Assembly: GCF_029714285.1 (NCBI RefSeq)
Contig: NZ_CP121662.1
Coordinates: 3,158,001-3,222,000, forward strand
Length of the DNA stretch: 64,000 nt
Origin: Rhizobium sp. CB3090
Lineage (GTDB): Bacteria > Pseudomonadota > Alphaproteobacteria > Rhizobiales > Rhizobiaceae
Direction of reading: 5' to 3'
Shown here: positions 1 to 8,171 of the stretch, piece after piece
Layout of the letters: each line of letters opens with the position of its first letter
Numbering within the stretch: position 1 is the stretch's first letter
The notes under the pieces: generated by a model
What the model saw: the letters and a program-made list of their open reading frames with translations, nothing else
What the model was told of the DNA's origin: nothing
The model's database searches: none
Translations under genes and position numbers: made by a program

Positions 1-67
1 GCTGTGTTAGTAATGCCGCGGGGCAATCTGCGTGCAAATTGGGCGATCAAGGACAGGTGTCGGCAAA

Positions 68-910
68 GTGTTCAGCGTCAAAACATCTTTGTTCAACAGG
101 TTCGCGGCACTTGCCGGCATGACTTTGCTGTCAGCATCCGCAACGGGCGCAGTTCCGGCGCAAGCGCAGGAGGCGGCGAAGTCTGATTCAACGACCTGGG
201 TCGTGACGCTTGGCGGCACCGTGGAATATGGGCCTTCCTATGAGGGATCGAAGCATCTTTCCTTCAGCGGCATGCCGTCTTTCGACGTCCATCGCCTTGG
301 CGAAACTCAGGACTACAGCGCCCCGGACGATAACATCGACTATAGCCTTTTCGAGGTCGGCGGCATCGAAGTCGGCCCGGTCGTCGGCCTGAGGGGCGGG
401 CGCTCGGCATTTGACGATTCCCATCTGGAGGGACTGCGCAGGGTTCACTGGAATTTCGATGCAGGCGCGTTCGCGCAGTACTGGCCGATGGAAAATCAGT
501 TGCGCGTGCGCGCCGAGACGCGCCAAGCGCTCTGGGGCGGCGACGGTCTCGTCGCCGATCTGTCGCTCGACTGGTTCCAGCCTGTCGGAGACAGTTGGCT
601 CCTCTCCGCAGGCCCGCGCATGTCGTTGGCAAACTCCACCTACATGCGCAACAATTTCGGGATCTCCGAGAGTGAAGCGGCGAAAAACGGTCACGTCGAC
701 GCCTTTGACGCCGGCGGCGGCCTGAAATCCGTCGGCTTCACGGTGGCGGCAACCTACACGTTCTCGCCCGCCTGGAGCATGCAGGTCTATGACAAATACA
801 GCCGCCTGGTGGGCGATGCCGCCGACAGCCCGATCACCTCGCAGATCGGTTCACCCAACCAGAACGTTATCGGCTTTACGCTCAACAGAACGTTCGACGT
901 CCGATTTTGA
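68..910 (+). CDS. MipA/OmpV family outer-membrane protein
   Basis: Predicted outer-membrane beta-barrel of the MipA/OmpV family, whose members have been linked to murein synthesis scaffolding or to porin-like roles; the exact function here is unknown. From the GTG at 68 the protein has 280 residues and begins with a Sec signal peptide: a basic start, a hydrophobic AALAGMTLLSASATG stretch and an AQA cleavage site near residue 33. The mature part has alternating aromatic strands and ends in FDVRF, the terminal phenylalanine expected for BAM-dependent insertion. An in-frame GTG at 32 with GGGG upstream is an alternative start that would give a 12-residue longer n-region. The 3' end overlaps the convergent cfa gene by about 60 bp. 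Confidence 0.8.
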   Translation: MFSVKTSLFNRFAALAGMTLLSASATGAVPAQAQEAAKSDSTTWVVTLGGTVEYGPSYEGSKHLSFSGMPSFDVHRLGETQDYSAPDDNIDYSLFEVGGIEVGPVVGLRGGRSAFDDSHLEGLRRVHWNFDAGAFAQYWPMENQLRVRAETRQALWGGDGLVADLSLDWFQPVGDSWLLSAGPRMSLANSTYMRNNFGISESEAAKNGHVDAFDAGGGLKSVGFTVAATYTFSPAWSMQVYDKYSRLVGDAADSPITSQIGSPNQNVIGFTLNRTFDVRF

Positions 911-2191
911 AGCTTGGTTCGCTTCGTTACGGGCAATGTAGTCCCGCGTCACCGGCACGGTGTCGTTGCGCTTACTGATCTGGATCTGGAAGACAACGAG
1001 ATCTTCGTAGCGGAACGCAGCCTCGGCGGTCGAAAGATAATATTCCCACATGCGGCAGAAGCGCTCGTCATAGAGTTCCGCCACCTCGGCCCAGCGCGCC
1101 ATGAAGCGCTCGCGCCAGTTGGCGAGCGTCCAGGCATAATGCAGGCGCAGCACCTCGACATCGGTGATCGTCAATCCCGCCGCCTCGATCTCCGGTACGA
1201 TCTCGGAAAGTGCCGGAATATAACCGCCGGGGAAGATGTATTTATCGAGCCAGGGCGTGGTGAAGCCAGGCGTCGCCGAACAGCCGATGGTGTGCAGCAC
1301 CATGATGCCGTCATCCTCGAGCAACTCGGCGCATTTGCGGAAGAAGGTGCGATAGGATGCCAGCCCGACATGCTCGAACATGCCAACGGAGACGATCCGA
1401 TCGAAATGACCAGTCAAGCTGCGGTAATCCCTGAGCGCGAACTGAACCTCCGCCAGCGATCCGTCCATGGTGCTGGGAACCCGTTTCGAAGCATAGTCGT
1501 GTTGCTCTTCGGATAGCGTGACGCCGAGCACATAGCCGCCCGGCGCCTGCTCGGCCAGGTGCAGGGCAAGGCCGCCCCAGCCGCAACCGATATCGAGAAT
1601 GCTGTTGTCCGGCTCTATAGACAGCTTGGCCGCCAGATGCCTTTTCTTCGCCAGTTGCGCCTCTTCCAGCGACCGGTCAGGATGCTCGAAATAGGCGCAG
1701 GAATATTGCCGGTCCGGATCGAGGAAAAGCTCGTAGAGCCGGCCATCGAGATCGTAGTGATGTGCGACGTTTGTCTTGGAGCGCCCCGGCAGATTGCGGT
1801 GACGGAAAATCCGCAGCCTCGTGCGGATATGATCGATCACGCGGGCGATGAGCGGATGCGTGCTGTTCTGCGCCTCTCGTAGCATCATCGCCACGAAATC
1901 ATAGAGCGAGCCCTGTTCGACGAGGAAACGGCCATCCATGTAGAGTTCGCCAAGCCGCAGGTCGGCGTCGACGAGGAAAGCCCATTCAGCGCGGGTGTCC
2001 GTGAAACGGACATGCACCGGCTGACCGGTACCATCGCCGAAGGTCAGAACGCGGCCGGCGGCTGTCGTCACCGTCAGAGATCCTCTTGTCACGATATGCG
2101 ACAGCGCGCGTTTCACGCTCCAGTCCGCAAGGCCGGACACGATGCCAAGGCCCTTATTTTGGCGATGGTCTTCAGCTTGCAATCTGGGCAT
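851..2191 (-). CDS. cfa: Cyclopropane-fatty-acyl-phospholipid synthase
   Basis: SAM-dependent methyltransferase of the CFA synthase/mycolic acid methyltransferase family (446 residues). It transfers a methylene group to cis double bonds of phospholipid acyl chains at the membrane. The N-terminal ~130 residues match the lipid-binding region; the SAM-binding loop is ILDIGCGWGGLALHL near residue 200; downstream are the family motifs VGMFEHVG and LHTIG. The start is the ATG at 2191, which shares one base with the TGA of the preceding small DMT gene (TGATG), with AAGGA upstream; a GTG one codon earlier is also possible. It is the last gene of the nine-gene operon that begins at 8855, which also encodes a desaturase, so a lipid substrate made by that operon is plausible. 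That link is inference. Confidence 0.92.
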   Translation of the reverse strand: MPRLQAEDHRQNKGLGIVSGLADWSVKRALSHIVTRGSLTVTTAAGRVLTFGDGTGQPVHVRFTDTRAEWAFLVDADLRLGELYMDGRFLVEQGSLYDFVAMMLREAQNSTHPLIARVIDHIRTRLRIFRHRNLPGRSKTNVAHHYDLDGRLYELFLDPDRQYSCAYFEHPDRSLEEAQLAKKRHLAAKLSIEPDNSILDIGCGWGGLALHLAEQAPGGYVLGVTLSEEQHDYASKRVPSTMDGSLAEVQFALRDYRSLTGHFDRIVSVGMFEHVGLASYRTFFRKCAELLEDDGIMVLHTIGCSATPGFTTPWLDKYIFPGGYIPALSEIVPEIEAAGLTITDVEVLRLHYAWTLANWRERFMARWAEVAELYDERFCRMWEYYLSTAEAAFRYEDLVVFQIQISKRNDTVPVTRDYIARNEANQASKSDVERSVERKADNVLVG

Positions 2192-2619
2192 CACTTATCC
2201 TTACCCGTGTCGGCACTGAGCGAACCGTGCTTTGAACCCCAGTCATTTTGGTCTGATTTTTCGCCGGCAGCACTTGCGATCAACCAGACGCCTGTCAGGA
2301 TCAACCCGCTGCCAATGACCTGCAGGCCGACGACCGGTTCGCCGAAGACGAACCAGCCGGTGGCGATGATCAAAACGTAGCTGATGCCGGAAAGGGGAAA
2401 GGCCCGGCTGAGATCAAGCTCGGAAAGCACGTTCATCCAGATGAAGAAGCAGAGGATTTCGGCGGCGATTGCCGCCAAGATCCAGTGCGACGCAAGCGCC
2501 TGCCACAGCCAATCCGCTCCGGCAGCACCGTCCAATTGCGCGGCTCCGTGCTTGATGAAGAATTGGTATAGCGTGTTCAACACCGGCACAGCCAACCAGG
2601 ATAGACGCATCGACATCAT
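2191..2619 (-). CDS. Small DMT/EamA-type membrane protein (ArnE/ArnF-like), copy 2
   Basis: Integral membrane protein of 142 residues with four predicted transmembrane helices, at about residues 5-24, 45-66, 70-90 and 95-116, followed by a hydrophilic 25-residue tail. Size and pattern match half-size DMT superfamily members such as ArnE/ArnF or EmrE, which work as dimers; the PLSGISYVLIIATGWFVFGE segment resembles the third to fourth helix region of such proteins. The ATG at 2619 overlaps the TAA of the GNAT gene by one base. A second half-size DMT gene lies at 5422-5775 in the same operon, so the two may form a heterodimeric flippase or exporter for the operon's product. The substrate cannot be read from the sequence. 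Confidence 0.75.
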   Translation of the reverse strand: MMSMRLSWLAVPVLNTLYQFFIKHGAAQLDGAAGADWLWQALASHWILAAIAAEILCFFIWMNVLSELDLSRAFPLSGISYVLIIATGWFVFGEPVVGLQVIGSGLILTGVWLIASAAGEKSDQNDWGSKHGSLSADTGKDK

Positions 2620-3764
2620 TAGCTCGCCTCGTCTGTCGAAAACAGCGGGGATACCAGCCGCAATATTTTCTGAAGAACGGGATTGCGATGGCGAAAGAAC
2701 ATCGCGTTGGCGGTGAGAGTGCTGCCGAGCCGCACCTTGTTCTCATAATAGGCCTGGCCGCTCTGGTAACGGCCGATGCCGTGTTCCAGGCAATAGCGCA
2801 GATTGGTGAACCAGCTCAGGAAATAAAGATTGTAGGGCCGACCCTCTTCGCCATCCATGCAAAAGAATTTATCGATGGCGACGCGTCCGTCATGGACGAT
2901 CAGATTCGCGGCGAGAAGCCTGTCCTCGACGAAATAGAAGGCGCAGAAAGAACGACCCTCCATGCGAGAGAGAATTCCCTCGAAGTAGCCGGCCGTCAGT
3001 TCTTCGAACTGCCATTCGCTGCGATTGCGAGTATCGTGATAGAGCCTCATGACCTCAGGCAGAAAATCGCCGAAATCCGTGCGGATCTCGACCCTGACCT
3101 CGGCAAAGGATTTCAACTTGCGGCGCATGTCCTTGCGCGTGCCAGAGGAGAGCCGGGCGAGATATTCGTCGATCGTCTTGAAATCGATATCGAGCCAGGC
3201 GGTGGGCAAGCCGCCGATCGTGGCGTAACGGCGGGCCGAGAGCGGGCCATCGAGTGCGGGGGCAATCGGCTGCGGAATATCCTTGAGGCCCATCAACGCA
3301 CAATCTTCCGTCGCCGCAAGCTGTTCGAAGAACGACAGCAGCTCGGCAAACAGCACTTCCCGGCGTTCTAGCGGAACATCAGGATGAAAGCCGACCGAAC
3401 CCGTTTCCGTGCAGGGCGAACCGAGACAAGCAAGGCGCAGCGTCAGGAAGCCCGGGAAGCGCTGCCGCACGCGGCGCACCATCCTGCGCAGCGCGCCCTC
3501 TTCCAGCGTCGTATCCAGCGCATACGGGCAGAGGAAAGCCGGCATGGCGGCGCTGACCCGCCCGTCCTCGACGACCGTGATGTAGCGCCATTCGAAGCCC
3601 GCGATGCCGGCCTCTTCGATGGAGAGCAGGCAATCAAAGTCCTCGACCTGATCGTGGAAGCAGGCATTCCAGGCCTCGCGGCCGATGGCGCGAATGCTGA
3701 AATGCACCTCGGCAACGGGATCGCGAACCGACGCCGGCGAAGCGTCAAGCGAAAGCTGGAACAT
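2619..3764 (-). CDS. GNAT-superfamily / FemAB-like acyltransferase
   Basis: Predicted N-acyltransferase of 381 residues, long for a simple GNAT and consistent with a two-lobed FemAB-like or Acetyltransf_6-type protein. The C-terminal lobe has the typical pattern FCAFYFVEDRLLAANLIVHD followed by a tyrosine-rich segment and YQSGQAYYENKVRLG. It would transfer an acyl or aminoacyl group to an amine; the acceptor is unknown. The ATG at 3764 is chosen over the upstream TTG at 3776 because GAGG sits six bases before it. The gene overlaps the hydrolase upstream by 20 bp and the DMT gene downstream by one base, so it is translationally embedded in the operon. Confidence 0.7.
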   Translation of the reverse strand: MFQLSLDASPASVRDPVAEVHFSIRAIGREAWNACFHDQVEDFDCLLSIEEAGIAGFEWRYITVVEDGRVSAAMPAFLCPYALDTTLEEGALRRMVRRVRQRFPGFLTLRLACLGSPCTETGSVGFHPDVPLERREVLFAELLSFFEQLAATEDCALMGLKDIPQPIAPALDGPLSARRYATIGGLPTAWLDIDFKTIDEYLARLSSGTRKDMRRKLKSFAEVRVEIRTDFGDFLPEVMRLYHDTRNRSEWQFEELTAGYFEGILSRMEGRSFCAFYFVEDRLLAANLIVHDGRVAIDKFFCMDGEEGRPYNLYFLSWFTNLRYCLEHGIGRYQSGQAYYENKVRLGSTLTANAMFFRHRNPVLQKILRLVSPLFSTDEAS

Positions 3765-4560
3765 GGCTCGCCTCAAAGAAATCCGCAGTGAAATCGGCTA
3801 CCTGCCGATGCTGACGGTCGACATGGATCATATGGTAGCTGTCCTTGATCCATCTGAGTTCGTGTGGACCGCCGATATGGTCGGAGATGTAGCGCGCATG
3901 CCTGGGATTGCTGAGGTCGTCATCCTCGGCGTGCAGGATCAGCGTCGGCGTCTTGATCTGCGGCAGTCGGCCCCGGAGGGCCTTGCCCAGTCGGTGCATC
4001 TCGACGAGCCCTCTGCCGGGGAATTTCTCGAGAACACCCTCTCCCCCCATAGCCTCGATCAGCTTGCGCATCCGCTCGTCCTTGATCCCAAGAGACGCGG
4101 TTTCGCGAAAATTGAGGCGGTCAAGAAAGGGAATGCGGGAAAGCCAGCCGATCTGCGACGACAGCAGCGGATAATAGAAGGGAACGTCCCACCCGTCATA
4201 GTGAAAGCACGGGGAATAGATGGCCACGGCACGGATCGTCTCCGGGTGCCTTTCGGCCGCCAGCATCGAAAGCTTTCCGCCGACACAGATGCCGGCGGCA
4301 AAGACCTGCTGCGTTCTCTGCGCGAGCAATTCCGACGCCTGCACGACGCTCTCCAGCCAATCCTCCCATCGTGTGCGCCGCAGGGTGCCGGCGTCCACGC
4401 CATGGCCGGCCAGCAGCGGCGCATAGACGCTATAGCCCTTGCGATGGAGATGGCGGGCGACCAGCTTCATTTCGGCCGGCGCGCCGGTCAGCCCATGAAT
4501 CAACAAGACGCCTTTGCCATTCGAGCCTTCCAGAAAAAAGCTCAGTCCATCAGCCTTCAT
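3745..4560 (-). CDS. Alpha/beta hydrolase (carboxylesterase/thioesterase-like)
   Basis: Serine hydrolase of the alpha/beta fold, 271 residues. Visible landmarks are the oxyanion strand VLLIHGLTGAPAEM near residue 20, a nucleophile elbow written GICVGGKL (around residue 95), where the usual serine of GxSxG appears to be a cysteine, the acid strand TLILHAEDDDLSNP, and a late DSYHMIHVD carrying the catalytic histidine. A cysteine nucleophile is known in dienelactone hydrolase and in some acyltransferases, so hydrolysis or acyl transfer are both possible. The start is the ATG at 4560, which lies inside the end of the desaturase gene (11-bp overlap). It is part of the nine-gene operon and probably acts on the acyl product made there. 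Confidence 0.75.
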   Translation of the reverse strand: MKADGLSFFLEGSNGKGVLLIHGLTGAPAEMKLVARHLHRKGYSVYAPLLAGHGVDAGTLRRTRWEDWLESVVQASELLAQRTQQVFAAGICVGGKLSMLAAERHPETIRAVAIYSPCFHYDGWDVPFYYPLLSSQIGWLSRIPFLDRLNFRETASLGIKDERMRKLIEAMGGEGVLEKFPGRGLVEMHRLGKALRGRLPQIKTPTLILHAEDDDLSNPRHARYISDHIGGPHELRWIKDSYHMIHVDRQHRQVADFTADFFEASHVPAFA

Positions 4561-5425
4561 GATGAGAAAGCTCCGCCTGCCGGTTTTCCTTGGCCATGAA
4601 GCCAAGCGCGTGACAGGTGCTGATGACGTGCGTGCCGGCCTTTTCCTGCTCTTCCTTGATCTGCTCATGCAGCGCGCGCATCTTCGTCCAATGGGTCCGC
4701 GGCCGGTAATGGTGCTCGGCGTGATAACCGTTGCCGAACCACAGCCAGTTGTAGAACGACTTGTGGCTGCTGACGCCCCAGGCGATCGGCTCGTCCGGAT
4801 CGCCATGCAGATGCTCGTAATAGCCATTGAGCGACGACAGGCAGTTGCCGAAATAGTAGAACGGCACGAAGAACAGCACGGCCTTCCAGTCATAGATCAG
4901 CGCGATCGCCGCAAGGCCGAGGAAGAAGAACAGCTCGAACCGGCCCCATTTCGCATCGAACGGCCGGTTGCGGGCGATAGCCTTGTGAATATCGCCGAGG
5001 CTGTCACGGAAGAAGCTTAGCAGCGTGTAGGACCATACATTCTCCGGCTCGCCGTTGCGGCCGTGGCGGTAGATCGACAGCAGATCGATCGTATCGCCCT
5101 TTTCATCCGGCCGGTCGCTGTTGCCGGAATGATGGCGCATATGCACCCAATGATAATAGGTCTGCGAGAAGCCGATCGCGACGGATTCCAACAGGCTGAA
5201 CGCATAGTTCATCCAGCGCGGCTTGAAATAGGGCGTGTGGATGAAATTATGGGATATGCTGTTGATGTTCCACGAGATCGACACGGCATACAGGCAGCCG
5301 AGGACAGCCGAGAGCCACAATGGCCGGCTTTCGAAACCGACGATCAGATAGATGTCGAAGGTGAGATGCGCGACGGCGGCCAGAACCGGCACGACGTCCC
5401 ATCTGGTGTGCGCGAAGATTTTCAT
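4550..5425 (-). CDS. Membrane fatty acid desaturase
   Basis: Diiron membrane desaturase/hydroxylase of the FA_desaturase family, 291 residues. The three histidine boxes are visible: HNFIH near residue 60, HMRHH near residue 95 and HAEHH near residue 240, with hydrophobic helices at about 10-45 and 165-200. It would insert a double bond or hydroxyl into an acyl chain or a sphingoid-like or terpenoid chain in the inner membrane. The ATG at 5425 overlaps the stop of the upstream DMT gene (ATGA) and is preferred over an in-frame codon seven residues earlier. The co-transcribed cyclopropane synthase could use its cis double bond; this is inference. Confidence 0.88.
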   Translation of the reverse strand: MKIFAHTRWDVVPVLAAVAHLTFDIYLIVGFESRPLWLSAVLGCLYAVSISWNINSISHNFIHTPYFKPRWMNYAFSLLESVAIGFSQTYYHWVHMRHHSGNSDRPDEKGDTIDLLSIYRHGRNGEPENVWSYTLLSFFRDSLGDIHKAIARNRPFDAKWGRFELFFFLGLAAIALIYDWKAVLFFVPFYYFGNCLSSLNGYYEHLHGDPDEPIAWGVSSHKSFYNWLWFGNGYHAEHHYRPRTHWTKMRALHEQIKEEQEKAGTHVISTCHALGFMAKENRQAELSHHEG

Positions 5426-5775
5426 AATCCGGTTACTCCCACACAAGCCACACCGGCGGTCACGAGGAACACACCCGTCGCGTGGCGGAGGTTGATGTTT
5501 TCTTTGAAGATCAGGGCTCCGGCGAAGACGATGACGACATAGCTCAGCGCCATCAGCGGAAAGGCGATGGACAGGGGGACGTGCTCAAGCACGGCGGTCC
5601 AGGCCAACAGTTCCACCGCCCAAAAGAAGATGCCCAGCCATGTGACGGGCTTGGCGAGCGCCGAAAACAATGCGGTTTGGCTTGCCGACTGCTTGAAACA
5701 AACCTCGCGCGCCGTTTCCGCCAGCACGCAGAAAAGGATCAGGCCGAGCATGGGAAGGGTCAGGCTGCCGCTCAT
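5422..5775 (-). CDS. Small DMT/EamA-type membrane protein (ArnE/ArnF-like), copy 1
   Basis: Four-helix membrane protein of 117 residues, typical of half-size DMT/SMR-like transporters. Helices are at about residues 7-24, 43-62, 69-88 and 95-115. The segment IAFPLMALSYVVIVFAGALIFKE is the conserved penultimate-helix motif of EamA-type half-proteins. Both ends are coupled: ATGA overlap with the arginase-fold gene upstream and ATGA overlap with the desaturase downstream. It is not closely similar to the other small DMT protein in this operon (2191-2619), which fits a heterodimer rather than a recent duplication. The substrate is unknown. Confidence 0.75.
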   Translation of the reverse strand: MSGSLTLPMLGLILFCVLAETAREVCFKQSASQTALFSALAKPVTWLGIFFWAVELLAWTAVLEHVPLSIAFPLMALSYVVIVFAGALIFKENINLRHATGVFLVTAGVACVGVTGL

Positions 5776-6725
5776 GCCATGTACTCCGCCAGGACCTCCA
5801 GCAGCGCGTGGTTGGCGGCACTGTTGATGTTTCTGATCGCTTCGGCCTTTGGCCGGATATGCGGCTGATCGATAAAGATCTCGGCCCTTTTCAAAAGCCT
5901 GGTCTGGAAACTGCCCGCATAGCTCGGGGCGGAGTAGTCGCCGATGACGTCGGCGCCGATGATGCGATGGCGATTGCCGATTTCACTGATCAGCGCCAGG
6001 AGATAGGGCAACCGCATGCGGCCCTGATCCCAGTTCGTCACGGCGTCGTCCGCCGCCAGCACGTCCTTGTCGATCGTCAGATAGACGGCTTCGGTGCGAA
6101 TCCGGCTCAGCATCCGGTCGATGAAATTTTCCTCACCGATCTCCAAAATGGATTTCCAGTGCAAGGCCCCCTTTTCCTGACGATAGCTGGCGCCGCTGCC
6201 GTAATCGGCCAACACGCGGCTCGGCGGATGTTCATATGGATAGAGTTCCAGCTTGCCTTCGCCGAGCCAGTGCAGATTGGCGCCCTTGCGCTCCGGGCTG
6301 CGAAGGTCGCGGCTGCAAACGCCGATGGTGATGACCTTCTGGATATTGCGGTTGGCGAGCGCGCTGTTGACCCAGGATCCGCAATGCATGCCGCCATTGA
6401 AGGTGACCCAGTCCGGGTGATTGTCGAAATGGATAAGCGTCACCGGCACGGACTGCCGCTCCAGCGCCCCGTCAAGAAGCAGCGCCGTTATATGATGAAA
6501 GTCGCCCGAGCCCATGAAGCAGAGCTGCGGATTCTTGCCGGCTGCGGGAGTGTTCCGCACGATATTGCGGCTGAGTTCGGCGAGCGCCTTCTGCTTGCTC
6601 CAGAGACGGACCGCCTTGCCGGTTGCCTTATCGACGTATTGGCACGCGCCCGCAAATTTGCAGGCGCGCACGAAATCTGGCTGCAACTCCAACGCATCAT
6701 CGAGATGAAGAAGAAGGAGTTGCAC
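5772..6725 (-). CDS. Arginase/agmatinase-fold protein (ureohydrolase-like)
   Basis: Member of the arginase/deacetylase fold, 317 residues. Landmarks are GSGDFHH near residue 72, HFDNHPDW near residue 103 and TIDKDVLAADD near residue 225, corresponding to the metal-binding histidine, DxHxD and DxDxxxP-like motifs of ureohydrolases. The second motif is DNHPD rather than the usual DAHxD, and the third ends without the usual proline. It may therefore be a manganese-dependent hydrolase on an unusual guanidino or amide substrate, or a divergent relative. The GTG start at 6725 has GGAG eight bases upstream, inside the end of the aminotransferase gene, and follows its TAA by four bases. The longer reading frame upstream runs antisense-like through the aminotransferase and is rejected. 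Confidence 0.75.
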   Translation of the reverse strand: MQLLLLHLDDALELQPDFVRACKFAGACQYVDKATGKAVRLWSKQKALAELSRNIVRNTPAAGKNPQLCFMGSGDFHHITALLLDGALERQSVPVTLIHFDNHPDWVTFNGGMHCGSWVNSALANRNIQKVITIGVCSRDLRSPERKGANLHWLGEGKLELYPYEHPPSRVLADYGSGASYRQEKGALHWKSILEIGEENFIDRMLSRIRTEAVYLTIDKDVLAADDAVTNWDQGRMRLPYLLALISEIGNRHRIIGADVIGDYSAPSYAGSFQTRLLKRAEIFIDQPHIRPKAEAIRNINSAANHALLEVLAEYMA

Positions 6726-6729
6726 CGAC

Positions 6730-8151
6730 TTATCTCCGGGCTGCGCGCGTGAGAAGCTGATCGAGCAGGGCAATCGCCAGATCGATCTCCTCACGGGTGA
6801 TGAGCAGGTTCGGCGCGAAGGTGATGACGTTCTTGTGGTAGCCGCCGACATCGAGCACGAGGCCGTACATCTTGGAACCGACCTGAATGTCGCCCTTCAT
6901 GCCCTCGTCGCAGAGCCAGTCCATCGTCGCCTTGTCCGGCGTATAGCTGTCGTCCTTGCAGATCTCCATCCGCAAGGCCAGTCCGAGACCGTCGACTTCG
7001 CCGACGATGGCATGGCGCTTCTGCAATTGTTTCAGCCCATCGAGGAAATAGGCGCCCTTGGCCATGATGGCCGCGCCGAAATCCTCCTCTTCCAACATCT
7101 TCATGGTTTCGAGAGCCACGGCGGTCCCCATCGGGTTGCTGGCGAAGGTGGAATGCGTCGAACCGGGCGGGAAGATCTCCGGGTTGATCATCTCTTCCCT
7201 AGCCCAGACGCCTGAAAGCGGATTGAGCCCGTTGGTGATCGCCTTGCCGAAGACGAGAGCATCGGGCGAAACGCCGAAATGCTCGATCGACCAGAGTTTG
7301 CCGGTGCGGTAGACGCCCATCTGGATTTCGTCGACGACGAGCAGGACGCCGTGATCGTCCAGTACCTTCTTCAATTCGATGAAGAAGTTCATGGGTGGAA
7401 TTACGTAGCCGCCGGTGCCCTGGATCGGCTCGATATAGAAGGCGGCATATTCGGACTTGCCGGCCTTCGGATCCCAGACGCCGTTATATTCGCTCTCGAA
7501 CAGGCGGGCGAATTTCTGAACGCAGTGATGCCCGTATTCTTCCTTCGACATGCCCTTCGGGCCGCGGAAGTGATAGGGGAATTCGACAAACTGCGCGCGA
7601 TCGCCGAAATGGCCATAGCGGCGGCGGTAGCGATAGCTCGAGGTGATCGCTGAAGCGCCGAGGGTGCGGCCGTGATAACCGCCCTCGAAGGCGAACATCA
7701 GGCTCTTGCCGCCGGTGTAGTTGCGGACCAGCTTCAGCGAATCCTCGACGGCCTGCGAGCCGCCGACATTGAAATGGACGCGGCCCTTGTGGCCGAACTT
7801 GCTCTCGGCATCCTGGGCGATCATCGCCGCAAGCTCCACCTTTTCACGGTGCAGATATTGCGAGGCGACCTGCGGCAGCCGGTCGAGTTGACGGTGTGCG
7901 GCGGCGTTCAGGCGTTCGTTGCGATAGCCGAAATTGACGGCGGAATACCACATCTGCAGATCGAGGAACGGCGTCCCGGCCTGGTCGTAGACGTAAGAGC
8001 CTTCGCACTCCTCGAAGAATTTCGGCTTTGCCGTGTAGTGGACCGTATCGCCATGGGAGCAATAGGTTTCCTCGAGGATGCGCAACTCCGCCTCAGATTT
8101 GGCGTGCGACTCCATCTCGCCACTGAAGGCTTCGACTACATTGGTTTTCAT
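6730..8151 (-). CDS. Class III PLP-dependent aminotransferase
   Basis: Fold-type I, class III aminotransferase of 473 residues, related to diaminobutyrate, 4-aminobutyrate and ornithine aminotransferases. The PLP aspartate lies in LLVVDEIQMGVYRTGK and the Schiff-base lysine in LVFGKAITNGLNPLSG; the GGYHGRTLGASAIT stretch binds the cofactor phosphate. It moves an amino group between an omega-amino compound or ketone and a 2-oxo acid. The ATG at 8151 has AAGAGG seven bases upstream. It is the second gene of the operon, 20 bp after the HAD gene. With the phosphatase and the arginase-fold protein it suggests construction of an amine head group; the precise substrate is not deducible. Confidence 0.88.
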   Translation of the reverse strand: MKTNVVEAFSGEMESHAKSEAELRILEETYCSHGDTVHYTAKPKFFEECEGSYVYDQAGTPFLDLQMWYSAVNFGYRNERLNAAAHRQLDRLPQVASQYLHREKVELAAMIAQDAESKFGHKGRVHFNVGGSQAVEDSLKLVRNYTGGKSLMFAFEGGYHGRTLGASAITSSYRYRRRYGHFGDRAQFVEFPYHFRGPKGMSKEEYGHHCVQKFARLFESEYNGVWDPKAGKSEYAAFYIEPIQGTGGYVIPPMNFFIELKKVLDDHGVLLVVDEIQMGVYRTGKLWSIEHFGVSPDALVFGKAITNGLNPLSGVWAREEMINPEIFPPGSTHSTFASNPMGTAVALETMKMLEEEDFGAAIMAKGAYFLDGLKQLQKRHAIVGEVDGLGLALRMEICKDDSYTPDKATMDWLCDEGMKGDIQVGSKMYGLVLDVGGYHKNVITFAPNLLITREEIDLAIALLDQLLTRAARR

Positions 8152-8171
8152 TAAATGCCTCTTGATCTGTT

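Noticed and set aside
6726..6851. 42-residue N-terminal extension of the arginase-fold protein
   Set aside because: It is Ser/Arg-rich, lies fully inside the aminotransferase gene and the GTG at 6725 has its own ribosome-binding site.
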